Positions 1 through 8,799 of a stretch of 64,000 nucleotides of DNA are shown here, piece after piece; position 1 is the stretch's first letter; the number at the start of each line of letters is the position of its first letter. Below the pieces are notes generated by a model. The model was not told the DNA's origin. It did no database searches and worked only from the letters and a program-made list of their open reading frames with translations. Source of the stretch: Streptomyces sp. TG1A-8 (GTDB lineage Bacteria; Actinomycetota; Actinomycetes; Streptomycetales; Streptomycetaceae); the NCBI RefSeq assembly GCF_030499535.1, contig NZ_JASTLB010000001.1, positions 1,178,001 to 1,242,000 of the forward strand, read 5' to 3'. Made by a program: the position numbers and the translations under genes.

Positions 1-897
1 GCCGAAGTAGTCCGCGACGACCGTGCCGTCGAAGCCCCAGGTGTCGCGCAGCAGCCCGGTCAGCAGGTCCTCGTCGGCGGCGGCCGGCATGCCGTCGGTG
101 TCGGTGTAGGCGTGCATGACGGACCGGGCCCCGCCCTCGCGCACGGCCATCTCGAAGGGCGGGAGCAGGATGTCGGCGCGCTCGCGCGGGCCCGCGCCCA
201 CGGGCGCGAGGTTGCGGCCGGCCCGTGAGGCCGAGTAGCCGGCGAAGTGCTTGAGCGTGGCGACGACGCCCGCGGACTGCAGTCCCCGGACGTAGGCCGT
301 GCCGATGGTGCCGACGAGGTACGGGTCCTCGCCGATGGTCTCCTCCACGCGGCCCCAGCGGGCGTCGCGCACCACGTCGAGGACGGGGGCGAGGCCCTGG
401 TGGACGCCGACGGAGCGCATGTCCCGGCCGATGGCGGCGGCCATGCGGCGGACCAGGTCCGGGTCGAAGGTGGCGCCCCAGGACAGCGGGACGGGGTACG
501 CGGTGGCGCCCCAGGTCGCGAAGCCGGCCAGGCACTCCTCGTGGGCGACGGCGGGGATGCCGAAGCGGTTCGCCGAGGCGATGCGCGCCTGGGTGCGCAC
601 CAGGGACAGCGCGCCGAGGGCGGGGTCGACGGGTGCGGTGCCGAAGGGCCGGGTCAGCTGGCCTAGGCCGACCGGCAGGAGGGCTTCGAGGTCGACGGCC
701 TCCTCCATGTCGTGCTGGTGGGGCGCCACCTCGCCGCCCTCGTCGGAGGCGCCCACCCACACGCCGTAGAGCTGGGCGATCTTCTCGTCGAGGGTCATGG
801 CCTCGATCAGGGCGGACACCCGGGTGCCGAGGTCGCGGCCGGGGTCGTTCCAGACGGGGGTTTCGGGGGTCGTTTCAACTGCCACGTTGGCGGTCAC
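1..897 (-). CDS. bxlA: GH3 beta-xylosidase/beta-glucosidase, N-terminal part
   Basis: Glycoside hydrolase family 3 enzyme that would hydrolyse short beta-xylosides or beta-glucosides taken up by the adjacent ABC importer. It runs off the left edge, so only about 299 N-terminal residues are visible. The N-terminus carries EKIAQLYGVWVG and VAPHQHDM, typical of Streptomyces BxlA-like enzymes. The GH3 barrel motif KHFAGY follows, and VVADYFG lies at the edge. There is no signal peptide, so it is probably cytoplasmic. The start is GTG at 897; its GTGA overlaps the stop of the upstream permease, so it is the last gene of a coupled import operon. The xylosidase naming rests on family resemblance and the CGAAA operator sites upstream; beta-glucosidase activity is the alternative. 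Confidence 0.85.
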   Translation of the reverse strand, partial: MTANVAVETTPETPVWNDPGRDLGTRVSALIEAMTLDEKIAQLYGVWVGASDEGGEVAPHQHDMEEAVDLEALLPVGLGQLTRPFGTAPVDPALGALSLVRTQARIASANRFGIPAVAHEECLAGFATWGATAYPVPLSWGATFDPDLVRRMAAAIGRDMRSVGVHQGLAPVLDVVRDARWGRVEETIGEDPYLVGTIGTAYVRGLQSAGVVATLKHFAGYSASRAGRNLAPVGAGPRERADILLPPFEMAVREGGARSVMHAYTDTDGMPAAADEDLLTGLLRDTWGFDGTVVADYFG

Positions 898-1712
898 TTT
901 CCTCCGACGCCCATGAGGCCCTGGACCAGGGCCCGGCGGGCGAACAGATAGACGAGCAGGACGGGCAGCATGGACAGCACCACGGCTCCGAGCAGCCCGG
1001 GGATGTCGATGCCGTGTTCCGTTTGGAAGTTGTACAGGCCCAGCGTGATCACCTTGGTGGAGTCCGACTGGGTCAGCACGAGGGGGAACAGGAAGCCGTT
1101 CCACGCCTGGAGGGCGGAGAACACCACGATCGTGGACAGTCCGCCCCTGGACAGCGGCAGGACGAGCCGGAAGAACATCCGCCGCGGTGTCGCGCCGTCC
1201 ATCACCATGGCCTCGAACAGCTCCCGGGAGATGTCACGCATGGCGCCGCTGAGGATCAGCGCGGACATCGGCAGGCAGAAGGCGGTCGTCGGCAGGATGA
1301 CGCCGAGGAGGTTGTCGTACAGGCCGGCCTTGCTGATCAGGTAGAACATCGGGACGATGACGGCCTGCGCGGGGATGGCGAGCCCCAGCAGGAACAGCCG
1401 GAAGATCTGCGAGGTGATCCGGCTGGTGCTGCGGACGATCGCGAAGGCGAGCGGCGGCACGAGCAGCAGGACCAGGCCGACGACGCACACGGTGACGAGG
1501 GCCGTGTTGAGGAAGTACCGGCCGAAGCCGGAGTCGAACGCCCCGGTGTAGTGGTCGAGGGTGAAGCTGCGCGGGAGGGCCAGCGGACCGTTGCCGGCGT
1601 AGTCCGCCCGGGAGCGGACCGTCGCCGCGAGCATCACGAGCAGCGGCAGTCCGACCAGGACGAGCCAGAGCAGCGAGCCCGCGCCGGCCGCGTAGTTGGG
1701 GCGCCGCCTCAT
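894..1712 (-). CDS. bxlG: Carbohydrate ABC transporter permease (MalG-type)
   Basis: Inner-membrane permease of 272 residues for a CUT1 sugar importer. Six hydrophobic segments are apparent. The MalG-type EAA loop is seen as ELFEAMVMDGATPRRMFFRLVLPLSRGG, about residues 175-202, which is the site that contacts the ATPase. It is coupled at both ends: its ATG at 1712 overlaps the stop of the first permease (ATGA), and its own stop overlaps the GTG of the GH3 gene (GTGA). No ATPase gene is present; Streptomyces CUT1 systems usually share MsiK encoded elsewhere. Substrate assignment (xylobiose-like oligosaccharide) is inferred from the neighbouring GH3 gene. Confidence 0.9.
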   Translation of the reverse strand: MRRRPNYAAGAGSLLWLVLVGLPLLVMLAATVRSRADYAGNGPLALPRSFTLDHYTGAFDSGFGRYFLNTALVTVCVVGLVLLLVPPLAFAIVRSTSRITSQIFRLFLLGLAIPAQAVIVPMFYLISKAGLYDNLLGVILPTTAFCLPMSALILSGAMRDISRELFEAMVMDGATPRRMFFRLVLPLSRGGLSTIVVFSALQAWNGFLFPLVLTQSDSTKVITLGLYNFQTEHGIDIPGLLGAVVLSMLPVLLVYLFARRALVQGLMGVGGK

Positions 1713-2665
1713 GACAGACCCTCCATGGAGCTGCGCATCTTGTCGTAGCCGGAGACCCGTACGACGATCAGCGAGACGATCGTGGCCGCGACGACCAGCA
1801 GCAGGGCGATGGCCGCCCCGGCGCCGAAGTCGAAGCTCTTGAAGGCCTCCTGGTACATGTAGTAGGCGCTGATCGTGGTGTCGGTGCCCGGGCCGCCCTG
1901 GGTCAGGATGAGCACCGTCTCGAACGTGGTGAGCCCGCCGACGATCATCAGGATCACCGAGGTGATCATGGAGTTGCGCAGTTGCGGCAGCGTGATGTGG
2001 AAGAACCGGCGGTAGCGTCCCGCTCCGTCGATCTCGGCCGCCTGGTACAGCACCGCGGGGACCGCGCGGGCGGCGCCCTGGTAGATCAGCGTGTGGAACG
2101 GGGTGAACTGCCAGGTGCTCACGAACGCCAGCACCCCGATGGCCGTGGACTGCCTGCCGAACAGGTTGCCGTCGCCGAACAGCCAGGCGGCCCGGGAGGG
2201 GATGCCGAAGTTCGGGTCGAGCAGCCCCCGCCACAGCACCGACACGGCGGTGGAGGACAGCAGCAGCGGGACGAAGTAGACGGCCGACAGCACCGCGCGG
2301 TTGCGCTGGTGGCCGGCGGCCCAGACGCCGAGCACGATGCTCAGCGGGGTCTGGACGGCCACGCCGAGCGCGGTGAGCAGCAGGGTCAGCCAGATGCTGT
2401 TGATCATCACCGGGTCGTCGAGGATGCGTGACCAGTTGTCCGTGCCGACGAACCGGGGGGAGCCCAGGCCGTTCCAGCTCATGAAGGACAGCGCCGCGAC
2501 CATGACCAGCGGGACGAGGGCGAAGAGGGTGAAGAAGACGGTGGCGGGCAGCGCCCAGACGAAGCCGGGGCGCCCGACTCCGGCGGCGTGAAAGGCCCCG
2601 GGCCGCCGCCGGGCCCGCTGCGGGGTCCCGGCGGCGGGCGGAGCGCTCGTGGTCTGTGTGGTCAT
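1709..2665 (-). CDS. bxlF: Carbohydrate ABC transporter permease (MalF-type)
   Basis: First inner-membrane permease (318 residues) of the CUT1 importer. A short charged cytoplasmic N-terminus is followed by six predicted membrane segments. The EAA-like loop is seen as YQAAEIDGAGRYRRFFHITLPQL, split over about residues 207-229. The ATG at 2665 lies 7 nt after the binding-protein stop, and the C-terminus overlaps the next permease by ATGA. It should dimerise with the MalG-type partner and work with a shared ATPase. The substrate is inferred from context only. Confidence 0.9.
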   Translation of the reverse strand: MTTQTTSAPPAAGTPQRARRRPGAFHAAGVGRPGFVWALPATVFFTLFALVPLVMVAALSFMSWNGLGSPRFVGTDNWSRILDDPVMINSIWLTLLLTALGVAVQTPLSIVLGVWAAGHQRNRAVLSAVYFVPLLLSSTAVSVLWRGLLDPNFGIPSRAAWLFGDGNLFGRQSTAIGVLAFVSTWQFTPFHTLIYQGAARAVPAVLYQAAEIDGAGRYRRFFHITLPQLRNSMITSVILMIVGGLTTFETVLILTQGGPGTDTTISAYYMYQEAFKSFDFGAGAAIALLLVVAATIVSLIVVRVSGYDKMRSSMEGLS

Positions 2666-2672
2666 GAGCGGT

Positions 2673-3976
2673 TCATTCGGTCGGCAGGGCCTGCATGGCC
2701 TTGATGAAACCGCCGGTGTCCAGCCGGCCGTTGAAGAACTGCTGCACGGCCTGGCGGATGGGCGTGATGGCGGACGGCGGGTAGGCCTGGTCCCACGACA
2801 GCTGGAACGACGGGGCGTTGGCGACCAGGTCGTACTGGAAGCGGGAGTACGCCGGGCTCGCCGAGGTGTCGAGGAACTTGGCGGTGTTGGTGGTGGTCGG
2901 CAGGTTGCCGATGGCCATCTGCGCCTTGACGAACTCGTCGGAGTACATGAGTTTCAGGAACTCGGCCACGGCCCCGGGGTGCTTGGTCTTCTTCAGCACC
3001 GAGTAGAAGTTGTTGGTGTTGCCGACGATGTCCTTGGCGTCGCCCTTGCCCGCCGGGACGGCCGGGAAGGTGGTGTAGCCGAGGCCCTTGCGCGCGAAGT
3101 CCTCCGCGTCCTGCTGCTGTTGGGCGTAGTACCAGGAGCCCATCAGCTCGAAGCCGGCCTTGCCCCGGGCGACCAGCGCGGGTGAGGCGCCGTTGGTGTA
3201 CTTCACGGAGTCGTAGCTGCGGCCGAAGGCGCCGGCGTCGACCAGGTCCTTGAGCATGCCGAGCGCCTTCTTGCTGTCCGCGCTCGCCCAGGCGCTCCCG
3301 TCACCGCTGAGGGCCTTCTGGAACAGTCCCGGGCCGGCGACACGGTCGTACACGTACTCGAACCACATCAGGGTCGGCCACTGGTCACCGCCGCCCAGGG
3401 CGATGGGGGTCACCCCCCGGGCCTTGAGCCTGCCGACCGCGTCCAGCAGGTCGTCCCAGGTCTTGGGCGGCTTCACGCCCGCCTGGTCGAGGACGGTCCT
3501 GTTGTGGAACAGCAGCACCGGCTGCGTGCCGCGCATCGGGACGCCGTAGGGCTTGCCGTCGATGACCGCGCTGTTGAACACCGCGGGCAGGAACTTGTCC
3601 TCCAGGTCCGGGTCCTCCTTGATGAAGCCGTCCAGCGGCATCAGCAGGCCGGCCTTCACGAACGGCTGGATGCTGCCCCCGCCCCAGTTGAAGAACACGT
3701 CCGGCGCCTGCGGCGTGTTGATGATCGTCTGCAGCTTCTGCTGGTAGTCGGCGCCGGGGATGGTGTCGAGGACCGCCTTGACGCCGGAGGTCCTGTTGAA
3801 GGCCGCCACGATCCGCTTCTCGACCTTGTTGCTGGCGTCCCCGTACACGAGGACGTGGATCCTGCCGTCGTCCGACGCCCCCCGCCCTCCCCGCCGCCGC
3901 AGGCCGAAAGGCTCAGCGTCAGGGCGAGGGCCGCCCCGCAGGCGAGCATCCGGGGCAACTGCGCACGTGTCTTCAT
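2673..3976 (-). pseudogene. bxlE: Sugar-binding lipoprotein of the ABC importer, frameshifted
   Basis: Extracellular solute-binding protein that would capture the sugar for the two permeases. The ATG at 3976 opens a lipoprotein signal with lipobox LSLSAC and a Gly-rich linker. The mature domain (YGDASNKVEKRI to the C-terminus) is in another frame. The break is in a run of six C on the + strand (3878-3883). One more G in the coding strand would restore a linker reading GGGASDDGRIHVLVYGD. Downstream of the break the frame is intact for about 390 codons with normal family features (GLMPLDGF-like and FMLMG-like blocks, AVQQFFNG). It is therefore either a very recent loss of function, phase variation in a homopolymer, or a sequencing error. 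A short form without signal could start at GTG 3848 but would not be secreted. Confidence 0.85.
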
Positions 3977-3987
3977 CGTCCGCCTCT

Positions 3988-4013
3988 CGAAAGTTTCGGT
4001 ATCATTCCCGAAA
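3988..4013. promoter_or_regulatory. CGAAA-box operator cluster upstream of the binding-protein gene
   Basis: Three CGAAA half-sites lie in 26 bp: CGAAA-G-TTTCG (3988-3998, perfect inverted repeat) and TTTCGG-N8-CCGAAA (3994-3999 with 4008-4013). They sit 12-37 bp upstream of the importer start and about 100 bp from the divergent LacI gene. CGAAA boxes are described in Streptomyces xylanase and xylosidase promoters, which agrees with a xylan-type regulon. Binding by the neighbouring LacI protein is inferred. Confidence 0.6.
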
Positions 4014-4113
4014 TCCTTGTCGCCGGACAGTAGGATCGGCTCCGCCTTCGGGTCAACGGTCGTGCAGGCATGCATCCAAACCGTTACCGACGGCCGTGGC
4101 CTATCCTTCGGCC

Positions 4114-5136
4114 ATGCATGACAAAGACGAGGTGGAGGGCAGGGTGACCCTGGGCGTCGTAGCCAGGCAGGCCGGAGTATCGCCTTCGACAGTTTCGAAG
4201 GTCCTCAACGGACATTCGGACGTCTCCTCCGAAACCAGGGTCCGGGTGGAGCGGTTGCTCGACGCCCACGGCTACCGTCGGCGGACCCGGCGCGCCCCCC
4301 GGGCGCCGCTGGTCGAACTCGTCTTCCACGAACTGGACAGCGTCTGGGCGGTGGAACTCATCCGGGGGGTGGAGAACGTCGCCCGGCAGAACGGGGCGAC
4401 CGTGGCGCTCACCGGGAGCGGCACGCGGCACGCGCCCGCGAGCGACTGGATCGAGGGCGTCCTGCGGCGCCGGCCGCTCGGCGTCGTCCTCGTCCTCTCC
4501 GCACTGCCCGAGGAGGCCAAGAGCCGGCTGCGGCTGCGGGACATCCCGTTCGCGATCGTGGATCCGGCCGGCGACCCCGACCCGGACGTGCCCTCCGTCG
4601 GCTCCGCCAACTGGGCCGGCGGCCTGGCGGCCACCCGCCACCTGATCGAGCGCGGGCACCGGCGCGTCGCGATCATCACCGGGCCCGAGGACATGATGTG
4701 CTCGCTCGCCCGCCTCGACGGCTACCGTTCGGCCATGACCATGGCGGGCCTGGTCCCCGATCCGCGCCTGATCCGCTTCGGCGACTTCCACGTGCGGGGC
4801 GGTTTCGAGCACGCGAGGGAGTTGCTGGCGGGCCCGGACCGGCCGACCGCCATCTTCGCGGGCAGCGACCTGCAGGCGCTGGGCGTCCTGGAGGCGGCCC
4901 GCACGCGGGGCCTGAGCGTACCGGAGGACCTGTCGGTCGTCGGGTACGACGACGTCCCCCTGGCCCAGTGGTCGAGCCCGGCCCTGACCACGGTGCACCA
5001 GCCGCTGCGGCACATGGCCGAGGAGGCGGCACGGATGCTGTTCCGCCCCGCCGGGCCCGGCGGGGCCGCCCAGCGCATCGAACTGGCGACCCACCTGGTG
5101 GTGCGGCGGAGCACGGCGCCGGTGGGCGGGGGGTGA
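4114..5136 (+). CDS. bxlR: LacI-family transcriptional regulator of the sugar-import locus
   Basis: DNA-binding repressor of 340 residues. The N-terminal helix-turn-helix and hinge read TLGVVARQAGVSPSTVSKVLNGH (about residues 11-33), the classical LacI recognition helix. A periplasmic-binding-protein-like effector domain follows, with GYDDVPLAQWSSPALTTVHQP near the C-terminus. It is divergent from the importer operon, with the CGAAA operator cluster between them. The ATG at 4114 was chosen because it immediately precedes the HTH and follows a purine-rich stretch. The likely inducer is an oligosaccharide imported by the same locus (inference). Confidence 0.92.
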   Translation: MHDKDEVEGRVTLGVVARQAGVSPSTVSKVLNGHSDVSSETRVRVERLLDAHGYRRRTRRAPRAPLVELVFHELDSVWAVELIRGVENVARQNGATVALTGSGTRHAPASDWIEGVLRRRPLGVVLVLSALPEEAKSRLRLRDIPFAIVDPAGDPDPDVPSVGSANWAGGLAATRHLIERGHRRVAIITGPEDMMCSLARLDGYRSAMTMAGLVPDPRLIRFGDFHVRGGFEHARELLAGPDRPTAIFAGSDLQALGVLEAARTRGLSVPEDLSVVGYDDVPLAQWSSPALTTVHQPLRHMAEEAARMLFRPAGPGGAAQRIELATHLVVRRSTAPVGGG

Positions 5137-5357
5137 ACGGGGCACGGCGCCACCCGGGCCCGGCCACCGGTCCCGCTGGATCGCCGGGCGGCGGTCGCCT
5201 CGTGCAGGCCGACCGGTCCGCAGGGCGCCGGTCCGTCCCGGTCCTGCGGAAGGCGGCGCCTCCGGGGCGGATACGCCGGGTGCCGGCCGGGGCCGGGGAG
5301 ACGCCCGGGCCGGTTGCGTCGCGGCCGTCCCCACATCCCCGCCGCGGCCCGGTCGCC

Positions 5358-5630
5358 TCAGCCGACGTCCGGCCCGGGCCGGACGATCTCGCGCTTGAGG
5401 ACCTTGCCCGTGGGTCCCTTCGGCAGGTGGTCGGCGATCCACACGACGCGTGGGTACTTGAAGGGCGCGACCCGCTCACGGAGAAGCCGCGCAGCTCGTC
5501 CGGCGCGGCGGACATCCCGGCGCGCAGCACCACGGCGGCGGCGACCTCCTGACCGTGGACTTCGTGCGGTACGCCGACCTGGACGTGGCGGTGCTGAGCG
5601 CTGCCGGGCGCGTCCCACTCGTTGTTCATC
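5358..5630 (-). pseudogene. Remnant of an acyl-CoA ligase (AMP-forming) C-terminus
   Basis: Two frames together encode the C-terminal subdomain of a fatty-acyl-CoA ligase: GVPHEVHGQEVAAAVVLRAG and PDELRGF in one frame, then LRERVAPFKYPR and LPKGPTGKVLKREI in the next. The last block contains the family lysine (GPTGK). The frame change is at about 5481-5486, where one C seems to be missing. Nothing upstream encodes the adenylation domain, so both a truncation and a frameshift are needed. It ends with TGA at 5358. Non-functional relic; it shows this gene-poor interval is the scar of a deletion. Confidence 0.7.
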
Positions 5631-5639
5631 ACCACGATG

Positions 5640-6359
5640 CACGGATCACCCGGCACGATGCCGAAGAACCGGGCCTTGCGGCGCAGGAAACGCCGCCTCG
5701 CGTGACGCTGTCACAGCCGTACCGATCCCCCGCTGAGCATGCCGGTGACAAGCCCGACGACAACGTTCGGGAACGTACCCGTCGTTCGCGCCCCTGCCCG
5801 GTCCGGCCCTTCATGGTGGCAGGAGGCGGGATGCGCAGAAAGATCGCAGTCGGCGGGAGGCATGTGCTCCACCCGGTCGGTCGTGTGGGGCCTTCAGCCG
5901 ACGGATCTCCTTGGGATCCCCGGCTTCGGGGAGAGTCGTACTGGACGACCCCGGGCGCCTCAGTCCCGGCCGGTCCGGCGACCGGACCGGCCGCAGAGGG
6001 TGATCGACTCCGCTGGCGCGTTGAAGGGGTGCACCGGTGACAGGGGCGCCGCGGCGTTGGGCCAGGGCGATGAGACAGACGTGTGCCGCGCCCCGGACGC
6101 CGCCACCGGTACCGGCCGGGCAGCGCAGTCGAGCGCCGGCCGGCCGGGCCCCCGCTGCGAACTCAGCGCCGCACGATGCGGGTGCGGACGACAACCCGGG
6201 ACGGGCCTTCCGGGGACGGCCAGGGCCCGGATCGCCGGGCAGGGGCCCCGTGCCCCGCCCGGGGCACCCCGCCCGGGGCCCGGACCACCCGGTCGTGCCC
6301 CTCGGCCGGGAGACGCTCCGGCACCCGGACCATCTCCCCCGGCTCGTCCCCGGCCGACG
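5640..6359. other. Gene-poor interval, no supportable gene
   Basis: No reading frame here shows a recognisable domain, a ribosome-binding site or the expected codon pattern. Open frames on both strands are Arg/Pro/Gly-rich translations of GC-rich DNA. The only clear structure is the hairpin at 5967-5993. Together with the ligase relic it looks like decayed sequence. Confidence 0.6.
5967..5993. terminator. Perfect 12-bp stem-loop, possible terminator
   Basis: CGGCCGGTCCGG and its exact reverse complement flank a CGA loop. There is no U-tract, as is common in Streptomyces. It could end readthrough from the MBL gene on the minus strand, or be a residual terminator of lost genes. Confidence 0.5.
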
Positions 6360-7553
6360 TCACCGCTCACCGGCGAGGTCGAGATCCTTCTTGCTCGTCC
6401 CGGCCGCACCCCCGACGCTCCGTGGACGCCGCCACGGACGCGCCACCGGACCGGACACCGCCCGCCACCACGCCTCCACCGGCGGCTTCCCCGCCGGCTC
6501 GAACGGCTCGCCCGGCCGGGGGAACGCCACCGCCTGCCCCGCCTCCTCGGCCGCGTCCTTCATCCACTCCCCCGGCTCGGCCCAGGCGTGCGGGGCGAGG
6601 TTGAAGGTGCCCCAGTGGATCGGGAGCAGCACCCCGCCCGGACCGCCGCCCTGGAGGTCGAGGTGGGCGCGCAGGCCCTCCTCGGGGGTCATGTGGATGT
6701 CCGGCCAGAACTCGCTGTACGCGCCGACCTGGATCATCGTGGCGTCGAACGGGCCGTGCGCGGCGCCGATGTCCTCGAAGCCCTCGAAGTAACCGGTGTC
6801 GCCGCTGTGGTAGATCCGGTGCTCCTGCCCCGTGACGGCCCAGGACGCCCACAGCGTGTGCTGGGTGTTGCGCAGGCCCCGGCCGCAGAAGTGGCGGGCC
6901 GGGGTCGCGGTGAGCGTGAGTCCGCCGACCTCGGCGGACTCGTGCCAGTCGAGTTCGCGCAGCCGGTCCGGAAAGACGCCCCAGTGCTCGAGGTGGGCGC
7001 CGACCCCCAGGGGCACGGCGAACACGGTGCCGGTCCCGGCCAACGCCTTGATCGTGGGCATGTCCAGGTGGTCGTAGTGGTCGTGCGAGATGACCACCAC
7101 GTCGACCGGGCCGAGCGCCGCCAGCGGCAGCGGCACCGGGTGCAGGCGCCTGGGCCCGGCGAAGGGGAACGGGGAGCAGCGCTCGCTCCAGACGGGGTCG
7201 AACAGCACCCGGTGTCCGTCGATCTCCGCGAGCACGCCGGAGTGGCCCGTCCAGGTCAGCCGGAGCCCGGTGGCGGGCGGCCTGGCGAGGTCGGCGTAGG
7301 TCGTGGCGTGGACCGGCACGGTGCCCCGGGGCGAGCGCAGGAGCCGCTGCTCCTTGTCCAGGAAGAGCTTCGCGAAGTCCCACCGGGAACCGGGGGGCAC
7401 GGTGCGGGTGGTGCCCCCGGGGTTCTGGAAGACACCGTCCTGGAAGTGCGGGGAGCGGCGGATGCGGGCCATGCGCTCACCGTCCGGGTCTGCGCCGAAG
7501 GCCGCGGGCCGCGGCAGGCTGAGCCCGGGGCTCTGGGAACGCACACCGGTCAC
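6360..7553 (-). CDS. Metallo-beta-lactamase-fold hydrolase (NAPE-PLD/UlaG-like)
   Basis: Metal-dependent hydrolase of 397 residues. Zinc motifs are visible: SHDHYDHLD (HxHxDH-like), HFCGRG, HSGDTGYF and a terminal HWGTF. This set is typical of the NAPE-PLD-like branch of the MBL superfamily that cleaves phosphodiester or lactone substrates. No signal peptide is seen; the N-terminus (LPRPAAFGADPDGERMARIRRSP) is typical of actinobacterial members. The GTG at 7553 was chosen because GGAGG lies just upstream and the family N-terminus begins there; an ATG at 7586 lacks a good ribosome-binding site. The substrate is unknown. It is separated from the upstream SGNH gene by a strong hairpin, so it probably has its own promoter. 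Confidence 0.85.
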   Translation of the reverse strand: MTGVRSQSPGLSLPRPAAFGADPDGERMARIRRSPHFQDGVFQNPGGTTRTVPPGSRWDFAKLFLDKEQRLLRSPRGTVPVHATTYADLARPPATGLRLTWTGHSGVLAEIDGHRVLFDPVWSERCSPFPFAGPRRLHPVPLPLAALGPVDVVVISHDHYDHLDMPTIKALAGTGTVFAVPLGVGAHLEHWGVFPDRLRELDWHESAEVGGLTLTATPARHFCGRGLRNTQHTLWASWAVTGQEHRIYHSGDTGYFEGFEDIGAAHGPFDATMIQVGAYSEFWPDIHMTPEEGLRAHLDLQGGGPGGVLLPIHWGTFNLAPHAWAEPGEWMKDAAEEAGQAVAFPRPGEPFEPAGKPPVEAWWRAVSGPVARPWRRPRSVGGAAGTSKKDLDLAGER

Positions 7554-7646
7554 GGTACCTCCAGGGAAGTCACTGAGGCCCTCCATTATGGTCGGTGCCT
7601 GCGGTACTGCGGGCGGGGAGGGCCGAACGCCCCTGCGCCTCCCGGC

Positions 7647-7691
7647 GGGGCCGTGCTCCGCGCCGGCCGGGGCGGCGCGGAGCACGGCCCC
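7647..7691 (-). terminator. Strong 18-bp stem-loop after the SGNH hydrolase gene
   Basis: GGGGCCGTGCTCCGCGCC pairs perfectly with the reverse complement at 7674-7691 around a 9-nt loop. It begins 6 nt after the stop of the minus-strand SGNH hydrolase gene, the expected terminator position. Confidence 0.8.
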
Positions 7692-7696
7692 GGTGG

Positions 7697-8515
7697 TCAG
7701 GCCACGGGGGCGATGCGCATCCTGATGTCGTGCGGCGACAGGGGGCCCTTGGCCGTCACGTGGTCCCCGGAGGACTGGCCGCGCAGCCTGCGGCCGATCC
7801 ACGGCACCAGGTACTCGCGGGCCCACTGCACGTCGTCGCGGCGGATCTCCAGCGTGCCCCGGGGCGGCAGCGGCGGCCAGGGCTGCTCCGGGTCGGCCGG
7901 GATCTCCAGCCCGAGGACCTGGCCCGCGCGCAGCGCGACCCGCGTGTGGCCCTCGGGCGAGAGGTGGAGCCGGTCGTTGTCCCAGGCCCGGCGGTCCTGC
8001 ACGGACCTCAGGGACCACAGGTCGAGCACGGGGCAGCCGTACCGGTCGGCGATGGCGCGGACGTGCCCGTTGTAGGTGGCGATCTTGCCGCGCAGGTGCT
8101 TGAGCACGGGGACGCCGCGGGTGTCGAAGCCGGTGGTCACCATCACCGTGCCGGCGGCCGCGGCCAGCCGGGCCACCGCCCGTTCGAAGCGCTCGGCCAC
8201 CTCGTCCGGGTCGGTGCCGGGCCGGATGATGTCGTTGCCGCCCGCGCAGAAGGAGACGAGGTCCGGGGCGAGTTCGACGGCCTGGGGGACCTGGTCCGCC
8301 ACGATCTGGTCGAGCAGCTTCCCGCGGACCGCGAGATTGGCGTACTCGAAGTCGCCCTCCGGCCGCCGGTCCGCCAACAGGACCGCGAACCGGTCGGCCC
8401 ACCCCACGAACGCCCCGTCCGGGCCGGGATCGCCCACGCCCTCGGTGAAGCTGTCCCCCACCGCCACGTACGACCCGATCACTGATCTGTTGTCATTCTT
8501 CGAATCGTCTGCCAC
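7697..8515 (-). CDS. SGNH/GDSL-type esterase or lipase
   Basis: SGNH hydrolase of 272 residues. The catalytic blocks are in order: AVGDSFTEGVGD (block I, Ser near residue 21), AVRGK (Gly block), CAGGNDI (Asn block) and DRLHLSPEGH (Asp and His of block V). There is no signal peptide, so it is probably intracellular or exported by an unrecognised route. It would hydrolyse an ester or acetyl group; the natural substrate cannot be read from sequence. It stands alone, with a terminator right after it and a roughly 200-nt upstream region shared with the terminator of the M23 peptidase gene. Confidence 0.9.
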   Translation of the reverse strand: MADDSKNDNRSVIGSYVAVGDSFTEGVGDPGPDGAFVGWADRFAVLLADRRPEGDFEYANLAVRGKLLDQIVADQVPQAVELAPDLVSFCAGGNDIIRPGTDPDEVAERFERAVARLAAAAGTVMVTTGFDTRGVPVLKHLRGKIATYNGHVRAIADRYGCPVLDLWSLRSVQDRRAWDNDRLHLSPEGHTRVALRAGQVLGLEIPADPEQPWPPLPPRGTLEIRRDDVQWAREYLVPWIGRRLRGQSSGDHVTAKGPLSPHDIRMRIAPVA

Positions 8516-8713
8516 GTCGGGTCATGATTCACCTTCGGATGTGACCTACGCGACCGTAAGCGGGGATTGACGAACGGTGAGATGAGCCACTGCCAAAGAC
8601 TTCACCAACTGCGGAATAGCCGTGTCCCCGCAGGTGTTGACTGTGCGACCGCCGCCCGGAGCACCGTGGGGCGGCACCGCGCGACGCCACCGCGCGACGC
8701 AGTCGCACAGATA

Positions 8714-8755
8714 CGCCGAAGGCCGGCCCGCGGGAGCGCGGGCCGGCCTTCGGCG
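8714..8755 (-). terminator. Perfect 19-bp stem-loop after the M23 peptidase gene
   Basis: CGCCGAAGGCCGGCCCGCG at 8714-8732 pairs exactly with 8737-8755 around a GGAG loop. It lies 45 nt downstream of the M23 peptidase stop on the minus strand. Confidence 0.8.
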
Positions 8756-8799
8756 GCGTGTCGGGCAAGGTGGTGCGGGCAGGGCGGCGGACCGGCGCC

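Noticed and set aside
3656..4075. Treating the lipoprotein signal frame as an independent 139-residue protein
   Set aside because: After the lipobox the translation turns into Ser/Arg-rich nonsense exactly where the neighbouring frame begins to match solute-binding proteins; a single frameshifted gene explains both.
5739..8075. A 778-codon plus-strand frame opposite the MBL-fold gene and its upstream interval
   Set aside because: No family motif or ribosome-binding site; antisense to the MBL gene and its terminator.
6360..8402. One 680-residue protein joining the MBL frame to upstream codons
   Set aside because: The upstream part lies out of frame over the SGNH hydrolase gene and across a strong terminator; the MBL protein starts at 7553.
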